From Lates calcarifer (Eukaryota > Chordata > Actinopteri > Centropomidae), in the NCBI RefSeq assembly GCF_001640805.2, contig NC_066848.1:22926483-22990482 (forward strand): a DNA stretch of 64,000 nucleotides, in the 5' to 3' direction. Within the stretch, counting starts at the first letter, position 1. Each line of letters begins with the position of its first letter. A program made the position numbers and the translations under genes. Below are positions 43,967 to 55,305 of this stretch, piece by piece. The notes beneath the pieces were generated by a model, which had not been told where the DNA came from, searched no databases, and saw nothing but the letters and a program-made list of their open reading frames with translations.

Positions 43967-46900
43967 GATAGACTTCCTGTTCTTGCTACTATTTTCTGTT
44001 TCCTGTGTCCTTGCAGTTGCTTTTGTCCTCAGGACGTGGTGGAAGAAGCAGTGTTGCTGCTGCTCATCACAGAGTCCATGGTGAGATACACACATACTCA
44101 CACACACCATTTACTGCCTTTTTGCTTCCTAATGTTTCAACACATTACTTAGAGAACCCTGCAGCTGAGACCACCTGTTCATCTGCCTTTTCCCTCTTTA
44201 GTCTTCCTCTTTTTCCTCCTTCCTTCCTCCTCTTCTTTAACTCAGCCTCTCTCTCGTTCATCCAGGCCAGTGGCGAAGCGGTGATCAGTCGTCTGCCCGA
44301 CCAGGCCGATGCCCGCCAGGCCAGCCTGCAGGATGCCGCCTCTGTCTACGACCTGCTCACCATCGGCATGGCCAGGAGGGGGCAGTACGCCATGCTGTCT
44401 GAGGTGTGCTCACAGACACAAACACACACACTTACACACACTCTATGCTGGAGGTCTGAGGGGAGGAGAGCAACAGAGTGAGAGATGAGATGTGTTAGTA
44501 AGAGCTTTGCCTTTGCCAAACTTTTTAATGAAGGTCCTTATCACTGTGAGCGAGGGGATTATGAGTCTTTTCTCTCACTGTCTCTCAGTCTTTTCTCATC
44601 TCTCAACACCCCCCCTCACTGTCTGTCTTTTTCTAATTGTTCCTCCCTTTTTTCTTTCCCTATGTTGCTCCATATTCCTCTTCCATGCTCTCAGTCTTCT
44701 TACAACCTTTGTTACCCCCCAATGTGTTACCCCACCCAGATGTGGGAAGCTGGGGAGGCAGAGGTTGGAGGGGTCGTCTCAAATTAGGTTTGTCCACCTG
44801 TCTGACTGATTCATAGATAGCATCAGTCATGGAGGACCACACACACACTCACACACTGAGGTAGTTTCACCTACACCAGTGGCTCACTTAAGACCAGTGT
44901 GGACCATTCATTAAAAATAAGGTGTCAGCCAGTCAGTCACAGTTCCAATTACATACATACTGTAGCAGTAACGAATTAACTGGTGTGTCTGCTGCAAACT
45001 CAGACTAATATTATATTTCAGTTAGAGGATACAGAATTATGAATTAGTATTATTATAATGCTGGATTTCTTAAATGCTTTGCCATCATTTAAAGAATAAC
45101 ATTCAAGGAATATGTTGAAGGTTAGAATGGCAAAAAGTCAATTTTAATTAACTTGGAATATCTTCAGAATAAACCAACTACTGACAGTGGTGAAACAAGT
45201 TTTCAAATGTTGTAATTCAGGCAAAGTATTCATACCAAAACTGAAACATATTCCATCATGAGTGGAGCTCTGCAATCAAAATATTATGTGAGTAGAAGTG
45301 CATAAATATTATGAGCAAAATGTATCAAAAGTAAAAGTATTAATTATGCACAATGGCCATTTTCAGACTGTTGAATTATTAAATCTACTATATTGTTGGA
45401 TTATTATTACTGGTGCACTTTATATTTGTAGATAAATGAAGTCAAGATAGTTTAATTACTTTAAACAGTGACTAGTTGTTTAATCAATCGAAATGTGTCA
45501 TATTTTATAATATGTACTATATTTGTAGAGAATTGTAAAATCTTACCCCAGACCCTCAAAGGATAAGCGGATGGATGGATGGATGTAAAATCTTAATGGA
45601 TATCTCTGGCATTGGACCAGGATCTTATTTTCCATGTTTGTGGGTGTAAGTGAGTGACTGGGACAAAAATCTTTGGAATCAGTACAGTATTGAGCAAGAC
45701 CAGCGCACTGGGCAGTTGTCCACCTTAAAGTACATCCAGGCACTGACAGGCTCAGACTGCTTTTAGAAGTGTCTGGCAACATTATGGAAGGGATTCCTAC
45801 AGAGACAGACCTTTTTATTAAAGAGTAAGATCCTTTTTTTTTTTTTTTTAAACCAGAGACATCACTATACATCTCTACCAGACTCCGCTGACAAGAACTT
45901 TTTTTTTTTTTAAAGATTTTTTTATTAGGCCATAGTTATTCTTTAATCTGCAAAATAGTTATCACTTTAGAGTTAATGTGTAAGATGTAGTGGATTAAAA
46001 ATATAAAAGAATGTAGAATTTAAATACTCATTAAACCTGCATTAATACATTTTTTTGGCCGTGGCTGTGGCTCAGGAAGTAGAGTGGGTCACCCACTAAT
46101 CGGAAGGTCAGCGCTTCTCTAGTCCTGTGCCGAAGTATCCTTGGGCAAGATACTGAACCCCACGTTGCCTCTGATGTGTCATCGGTGTGTGAATGGGTGT
46201 GGATGTTAGAGCGCTTCGTATGCAGAACAAGCGCTGTATGAATGTGTGTGTGAATGGGTGAATGTGACGCGTAGTGTAAAGCGCTTTGAGTGGTCGATAC
46301 GAGTAGAAAAGCACTATATGAGTACAAGTCCATTTACCATTCACTTGGGAGCAGTGTAACAAACTGTAAACACAACACTGCTACATTACCACCTTTTAAA
46401 ATTGATATGGTGAACATGTTGACAGACAGTTACCTGTTTACACAACCAGCAGATAGAGAGCAACATGAGCATTAATTTGGATCAGTGTTTGTGTTCACCT
46501 GGTAAATATAAGCTCTGTTTTGGTCTCCACTACATCCTGAGGGAAATATCTGGCTCTTTAGCTGCTAAATGTTCCGATGTGTTCACCAGCCAGTCTCTAA
46601 TCTGTTGTCTGCTGAAAACAGGCGAGCACTTCTCCTGGAAACAAAGATGATGGGAGCAGTGAGGCTGAAACAAAACAGTGAAGTTGTAAATTGATCCTAA
46701 ACATAAAACACTGAGCTGAAAGACTCTAAAATGCAAATGGGAGCTGAGGAGAACTGTAGTTTGATGATCATTTTCTGGCTTTGTCATAACACACAATGCA
46801 CAGTGCATAGTGCACGTAGTCATTAGACCAATTGAGAATATAAAAAAACTGATTAGTGCAGCTTTAAGTACAGTTGTTGAGTCAGTGTAGCTCAGGCTGT

Positions 46901-49900
46901 TGGCAGTTTTCTGTTCCACATCCCAGTTTGACTGAACCCTAATTCAGGCTCTACTTGTTAACCCTCAAAACAGGGGTTAAATTGGGATTTGTAGTGGACT
47001 GGGGCCTGAATTAGCAGGGTTAACAAGGGTCAGCATTGTTATGTAGCAGCAAAGATAGTCGCAGCTTCATATGGCTTCATAAAAGCCTAGCAAGTATTAC
47101 TGAAGCATTACAATTCACACATAACTTAGCTCATTTAAGAAATATCCACAGTCTATTCAGTCCACAGTTAATCAGATCACTCATAGTGTATGTTGGGCTC
47201 TGTACAGCAGGACATCTTTGTCTGTGTGTTAAGTGGTCAGCAGCCTTTCTATTAAGTGCACATTATTTAATCAGAATATAGAGCAAACCTTTCTCCTGGT
47301 TTTACTTGCCTTCTGTCTGAATGACAGCATCTAACTGAGCGGCGCTCCATGCCATCCTCTGCTCGTCCACACACACATCAATCACATCATTATGTGCTGA
47401 AACAGAACAGAGTGGGTGGTGTGTGGTGACTGACAGTCATTTCAAGATAGAAAAATGTAGCCAAGGAGAGTGGCCATTCAATTCAACTGCGTAAAGGAGG
47501 AAAAATTAGTGAATAACTGTAATGTTCCTAACCCTGGTTTTTCTAACTTAAAAACTGGTTCCCTAATGGCTTAGACAGTTTGAACACAAACACACATTTC
47601 TTTTTGTTTTACATCCCACTTGTACAAACTTACATAACTAAAATGTGTTTGTGTGTCTGTGTCTGCATGTGTGTGTTTCTTCTCCAGTGTCTGGAGCGAG
47701 CCATGAAGTTCTCATTCAACGAGTTCCACCTCTGGCACCAGCTGGGCCTGTCACTCATGGCGGCTGGGAAGGTGAGCTCATTTCTCCTTATATACCAGCA
47801 ACAGACCCTCTCTCGCACACACACACACTCATACGCCACGCCACACCCGAAGGAGACATCCATCTTCTGCCATGCCTATGTCCTGTACACTGTGGTGCTC
47901 CTTCCTCACCCTTGTGTCCAGACGTGCAACAAATAGCATTCACAGCCCAGTGTTCAGTCTGCTCGGAGGGCCAGCTGGCTGGAAATTTACTCAGTCTGGA
48001 CAGTTTAGGTATTGCCAATTAACTGACGGTTCCAAAGAAGTACAATTAAAAGGCATTCAGCTAACCTATAAATCTAAACCATCTAGAATAGATTGTGTTG
48101 TCCTGCAAATGCGACCCCCACCACCTTCTGCTACTATAAAAAAAACACCCTTGAAATGAATCCATTATAAATGAATAAATTCTGTTGTAATATTGAAAAA
48201 CAGGACATCCTTCAAATGGGAGTCCTTGAGAGGAATAAGAAATAGTTTACAATCCTCTCTCTCTTTCTGTCTCTCTCAGTCCCTCTGAGTATGTGAGTGT
48301 GTGTGTGTGTGTGTGCGCGCGCTCATGTGTGTGACAGAAAAATTGATCTGGGTTGCAGGATAAAGTGACACTGCAGATCAATGGAGAGCTCTAGAAATAG
48401 GCTGCTCCCTAGAAGGAGAAGGGGCCGCCTCAGTGTCGTCAGATCCGCTTCTATTTAGGGCCCGCCGAGTGTGTGTATATGCGTGTGTGTGCATGTGTGT
48501 GTGCGCATGTGCGCGTGGTCCATTAATGATTGACCTACATGTATTAAGTGACTGTGTGTCTAAATGGGTCTATTAGGGCTGTGTAAGGACAGTTGATGTG
48601 TGTTTGATACACTTGTTCAAAAGCGATCCGTGTCATCTGTTGCTGTGTGATAACTGGCTGCTGCGTGCACATGAATCACAATTTGTCACTGACATTTGTA
48701 TGAGTGTGTGTGTGTGTTTTCCAGGGGGTTGGTGCTGTGTCTGTCTTTAAAGAGTGCGCCAGGATGAGACCAGAGGACCCTTCATTGCCCCTGTTGGCTG
48801 CTAAAGTCTGCATTGGTCAGCTGCACTGGGTGAATACACACACATCACCTACATCAACTTGTGCGCAGTAACCACGACATGTACACACATGCATTTGAGG
48901 GTCAGAAGCATGCATGTTTTTTACTTGTGACACTTGGCTCTCAGGGCCTGTCATCTAAATTTTTACTTTTTTGTTGTGAAGTATTGGATACCTCTACCTC
49001 TTCATCCTTTAAATAAAACAATATAAGAGAAAAGAAAAGCAGTCTTTGCCTCGGTTGCTCACAACTCATGTCTGCATCATGGCCATAACACGTGATGAGA
49101 CATCGCAAGTGGACCCTGCTTCATTTTAACGGGTTATTCGGCAAAAGAGTTGCACATTGCAACAGCTCTATATATTGTTCCTGTGGCTGTGTCTCAGGCG
49201 GTGGAATAGGTTGTCCACTAATTGGAAGGTCGGTGGTACGATCCCCAGCACCTCTGATAAGCCAAAGTATCCCATAGCTAGATTGTTGTCAAGTTTTGTG
49301 CAGACATTTATGGTCTCCAGACAATGAATTCTGTCGATTTTTGCCCCCACATGAGGTTGGCATTTGTGGTTTTGTGTGAAATGCCTCGACAGACAGTTGG
49401 ACTGATTGCCTTGTTGTGGTAGCACACAGTCACGTCCCCCACAGGGTGATATATAATAAGTTTTTCTGAATCCACTTTCCATCAGAAGTCAAAAGTATAA
49501 TTTGTCTAGTTCTTAGCTTCAAAACTAAAGATGTTCCTATCAGCCTCAGTTGTACTTGGTGCTAATTCAGGGATAACTCTATATTTTTGCACCTGGGCAC
49601 CTTTTCCTGTGTTTTGGGTATAAATATTGATAGGGACAAAAATCTGGAACAAACAAGCAAACTCCACACAGAACAGCCCTGGGCGAACCGTGGTCCAAAC
49701 CAGAATCTTCTTGCTGTGAGGCGACAGTGCTAACCACTGCACTACTGTGCCGCTAGAGAGTAAGTAACATCACCATATATCACTACCAGACTCCATCGGC
49801 AAAAACAGCCATTTTACTTGCAGAACACTGCAATATTCTTTACATAAGAAAAAGTATCACACAATAACACAAAATACCTCCTGTGTTTTATGAGGTAATA

Positions 49901-52900
49901 TTACGGTTTTTGTCAATGGAGTCTGGTAGTGATATATATTACTCTTAAACATCTCTGAAGGAATCTTATATCATATCCAGTCAGTGTCAATAAAATATGG
50001 ACTCATCACAAAGCCATTCAACAATACATGAAAAGGCTGAAATTTCACAGGATTACAGCCATAGTATCAAGGATCTATTCTCCATCTGGAACTAATGAGA
50101 TATTGCAAATCTGCATGTGAATACAGTATCATGGACAATCACATCTGTAATCCAGGGATATTCATTTTTATATAGTAAGACCTGCTGCCCCCCCCCCCAG
50201 CATCAATTAACAGTTATGAGATGATAAGATGAAATATGAAGTTGCATCATAGAATTCAGTTGTGCATGGATTGGAGGTTTTTTTTAGTGTAATGTTGCAT
50301 CAATGCATGCTTTGAAATGCAGTGTGTGTGCTTGAAGTCAGAGAGTCACTGCGCAGCATCACTGTGTCGCTAATGTTTCGGGATTGACATAGGGGTCACT
50401 CAGGCAGATACACACACACACCACGAAGCCCGGCCAGCTTGGATAGACCTGCTGTTCATGATCTGGGCAGGAGGGAGAAAGTTACAATAACAGTGGTATT
50501 TATGGTGGAGGGAGAGAGTGACAGAATGAGTGAGGGTGAGTTAGACAGAGAGAGCGAGAGAGAAAGGGGTCAGAGATTAGAAAAGAGGAGCTAACAGGGG
50601 CGAATGGAGAGAGCACATCTGTCAGTGGCTGGAGATCATGGCAGGCCGGAGACACTAAGGAGCTTACAGCCTTAATCACAATGGGACACTATGGCCATAG
50701 TGCAGTGGGGCATTACATAAATGGGCCACCATTATCCACCATCAGCTCCACTGGACAGTCTGAACTGTTTTCTAGCCAGCAACATGTTTTTTGCTTATTC
50801 TGTTGGCTTACTAGCTCACAGCCCAAACCAAAACTTCATAAGAATTTCATATTTTCTCAGGTTTTCATAGCTTTCCTATACACAGTTTATGAAATAGAAA
50901 CGGATGTAAAGCACATGAAACCCTCTCCCACCACACCACAAACTGCAAGCTGATTTTCGAAATTCCTGAAGAGCAGTTTTGCAGATGCAAAACAACTGCG
51001 ACATGTTCTTCTCTCACATCGTCCGAGGGTGAAAAAAGCCTAATCCTCCTAAGATGTGCGTGGACGGGCTGTGTGTTTAAATGACTGGCTATTGTGTGCC
51101 GGCTTTGAACTCGCAAGGGCTGGACTCAGAGAAAGAGGCACAGAGAGAGAACAGAGGAGGAGGATGGCGAGAGGAGGAAGAGGAGAACGAGGAGGGGGAG
51201 GGAGGGTGCCCGAGCAGTTGGCTCGCTGTTGCGCTGGCATGCCGTCAAAAGGCATTACCCCCACCCCAACCCCACCCCCCTGCTCCCACCTAACCACCTG
51301 CCTGCCCGCCACCAGCCATACCTCACACGGAGTGACACACTTTTTCCTCGGCTCAGAGCACCTCGGCTCAGCCACACACACTGCCTGCAGTCTACTGCTG
51401 CGTGTGTGGGCGTGTGTGTGTGTGTCCTTCAGCAAACTCTGCGTTGTCCTTCAGCTGAATATACTCGGACTAAACTCACACCAGGCTCAGCCATCAATAC
51501 TCCATTCCCTGCTGCACTTAAGCCACATTTGCCTTTCAGTGCTACAAAGGCTTTTTCTGTCACGCACAAGTGCATGAGAGAATATTGCAGGTCCTACTTA
51601 CAGCACAGGACCTTGCAGATTTTTAAAATACATTTTATTGTAGGAGATTTTTATTATAGGTTATTGGTTTCGTTATGTAACTGGATTTGTCTTTGATAGA
51701 AGACTAATGCAGTGATTCACCTGCCCATTGAGTATATATAATTATGCTAACATCCTTCAAAGGCTAACTGAGTGTGTGTGTGTGTGTGTGTGTGTCCAGT
51801 TTGAGGAGGCAGAGGTTCTGTCCCAGAGAGTGGTGTCTATGGGGGAGGAAGCTGGTGAGTTTCTGCCCAGGGCCTACCTGGCTCTGGGGCTCTGCTGCAG
51901 TCTACAGGCCTCTGAAGGTATGGATACACAAACTACCAAACAAACAAACCTACTATGATTCTCTTCACCAGAAAATCAACAGCATCATTTGCTCACACAC
52001 TGAAGAGGACCTGTGAAAAGCAGCCTGTTGTGGTCATGAAAGCAAACCTCTCAAGGAGAAGTTAAGGGAGGGTGTTTGGCACCCAGCATAGGTTTCTTTT
52101 AATTATGGTCATGATCTTTCAATAACCTTTAACAAGTGGCTTTAGTTACATTAAATTGACCAGGAATAGTTCAACATTTTTGGGAACACATTTATTCACT
52201 TTCATGCCAAAACTTAGATGAGAGGATCAACAACATTGTCAAGTCTTTCTGTTAAATATGAATCTACAGCCACCAGATGTTTAGCATTGCTTAGCATGAA
52301 GACTGAAAGTAGGGGCAAAGAGCTATCATTTGGACCTGGCTGGTCTAAAGCAGGTCAATGCCAAAATCTTTTGGTCCAAGGGTTAAAAAGGTTTACCATC
52401 CAGCACCTCTGGAGCTCTCTAATTTATGTCTTATTTATGTCTTTTATTGAATGAGTGTAAAAATCAATTTTTAGGTGGACATAGTATGTTACCATAAAGT
52501 TGCCGGGAAACCATCAGAGACCCTGGTATGTTACTGTGCCAGCTAGGCTAGCTATCACCGCCTGTATGCCTAAGTTATGGGTCATACAGGTGTATCTGTC
52601 ATAACGGTCACCTTAAAAGAGGAACGAGAAATAACCTACTTTGTGGTTTAGGTATGAAGTTTTGTTGAACACATGTTGCTTCTATTCTATACAAGAGTTA
52701 AAAATATAAAAAAGCTAAAAACTAATGTCTCTCTGCAGCTACTCTCAAAGCAGATCGGAATGAATTCAACAAAAGGGCGCTGCAAGCTCTGAACAAGTAG
52801 GTCCTGGTTGATTATCTTAATAATATAAATTGGCATTAAATGCAACATGTTTTTCCATGATTTTATTCCACTAACACTCAGGCTAAGTTTGTGACATATA

Positions 52901-53448
52901 TAGTAATCAAAAAAGTTTGATATCCTGTTATTAAAATCTTTGATAACACAATATGAGCCATATTTCTCTCCTCCACAGGGCTCACTCATTAGACCCCCTG
53001 GATGCTCAGATTGCTATGTACCTGGCTCTTCAGCTGGCACTTGTGCGCCAGGTATAAGCAAACACATGAGAAATTATGTTTGTGCAGCAGACAACAGAGA
53101 CAACAGAAGACAGTGTAAATTGTAAGTGCCTGAAAATGTGTTTGTGTGTGCCAGGTATCAGCAGCCATGGAGCCCCTGCAAACAGCTTTATCTCTCCATG
53201 GAGACGATGTACACTCCCTTCACCTGCTGACCCTGCTGCTAAGCGCCCAGAAACACCACCGTCATGCGTTGGACACGCTGGGCTTGGCCCTCAGCCAGCA
53301 CCCTGACAACTTCAAGTAAAAACCCACTACACCATCCCACTCACACATGCAGCAGAAAATGTTGGTAGAAGTGCTGGTGAATTGAGGATAAGGTGCCAAT
53401 CGATTTCTGTACTTTTTAGACTTTGTATAGGTGATTTTTCATGAGTGA

Positions 53449-53517
<69 letters not shown>

Positions 53518-53622
53518 TGTCTCTGTGAGAATGGCTCCAGTGAGTGGTACAGCAAGGCCCTGTCCTAACACCAGTCCTCTCCATAGGGATAGGGTGTCTC
53601 AGCTCCACTGTGTTGGAGGCCA

Positions 53623-53682
<60 letters not shown>

Positions 53683-55267
53683 ACTCCTTATTTAGATGTG
53701 CCAGAGTGGAGGCCTGCACTTGCAGTACCTATGCCCCTCATACACCCTTACCCTTTTAACACTGCAGCTCTGACCTGAGCCCAAGTGCTGCTTTCCTCAC
53801 AGAACTGAGTTGCCCAGCACATATAAACTACCCGTCTGCTACGCTAAGCAGGTTAAAACACATTAAAATAGACTCAGACATTTACACTCTAATCATTTTG
53901 GGGCATGTAGGGATTTAGTGATTTGCTTTAGGACAATTTGAAAGGACACATTGCAGGAACTTTTGGTTATGAGTTGGTATCTCTAACTATGCACCCACCA
54001 TTTCACCTTTTTGCCAAGTCATACTTGACATATGTTTAATATGTGCATTTGTGTAATGAATCATATTACTGCATGATATCATGTAACTTTAAACTATATC
54101 TAAGAAGCATATGGGATATGTACAAAGCTTTCAAACCTGTTGTAAAACCTTATGCTAATATTTTGACATTTAATTATCTTAAATTAAGAATCCATTTTGA
54201 AATGAAGTAGTTTGAAGCAGGGTAGTGGCAGTGCAGACCCCTCATTGTGGTTTAAAATGCTCACATTATATCACAGGTTTTCAGTCAGTCGTACTGAGCA
54301 AAAACATTCAAAACATATTCATTAGCTGTGGAGGAAGCTCTGTTGTATCTGAGAAAGACAACATTAACACTCCTGGCCAATTATTTCACAGTAACCATAA
54401 CATGGAAACATGTTGCATCATCTTTCTGATGTGTTTTCTCTCTATTTCAAAGCCCAGTAAAGCATTTCATAATACAACCATTTGGGGTCAGTGTTGGCCT
54501 CCACGGTTCCAGCACAGACAGATGGGGTACATCCATACATCAGGAGCAAGAGGATGAGAGAGGAAATGCAGAAAAACAAGAAAACTGATGACACAATGAA
54601 GGGAAGGAAGGATGTAAGAACCTGACAGGAAGAACAAAACACAGAGACAGAGTGGGAGGTTGTAGGAAAGACTACAGTTTCATAATTGCACAGGTTTTAC
54701 TTATCAGTACTGTATGTAAAATTGGAAGATGAAATCTATTCTCTCTCTATCTAGATGCACAATCACACACTTAGACACACACACACATACCTCCTCCGTA
54801 GAGACACTTGACTGCTTTGACCCATTTAAGAGCTCTTTTCCAGGCTCAGCCAATCACATCGCTCTCTGCGCCAGGAATCCCCATCGCCCCAGTAACCATG
54901 AGGTCATATGGGTAGAGCAGGCAGCATCAGTTGTTGTTCCCAAACTGTTGTTATGGAGTGGTAGAGAGACATTGAGTCAGAGAGAAAGAGAGAGAGATAC
55001 TTATCTATGTATCTGTTGTTTGCTGAATGGAGCAGCTGATTTAACATGACTTGTTACTGAATGTCCGTTAACTGTTTGTGAACCTCTAAGATTTACTGAT
55101 TTGTTTTAGTGATAATAATTTCACTCCTGCCAGTAAAACTAATTATAACTGAACCAAATGAGAGCTAGAGAGAGAGATAGATACTCTGCATGGGCTTGAA
55201 ATTTCTGCCCTAGTCTGACCTTACCCAATTGACTTTGGCCCAAACTTTGCTTGGGAACAGCACTCTC

Positions 55268-55305
<38 letters not shown>

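Larger units (their letters stand above)
41466..44016. other. ttc7a: ttc7a intron 7
   Basis: 2.55 kb with an imperfect ATAGC/ATAAC repeat block (43.19-43.33 kb) and two TG microsatellites before exon 8. The hydrophobic minus-strand frames here come from that block. Confidence 0.8.
44404..47687. other. ttc7a: ttc7a intron 9
   Basis: 3.3 kb with several repeat copies and a possible orphan exon on the minus strand (47.31-47.40 kb). Confidence 0.75.
48830..51799. other. ttc7a: ttc7a intron 11
   Basis: 3 kb. It contains SINE fragments, a MITE with inverted repeats (49.76-49.95 kb), a C run near 50.19 kb, GA-rich and GC-rich stretches (50.33-50.70, 51.05-51.37 kb) and a TG repeat at the next acceptor. 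The long frames at 51.05-51.7 kb are driven by GA/CA-rich composition. Confidence 0.7.

Noticed and set aside
51056..51696. Several long overlapping plus-strand frames (up to 173 codons)
   Set aside because: They lie in GA-, CA- and C-rich sequence, read in all frames at once, and resemble no protein family.
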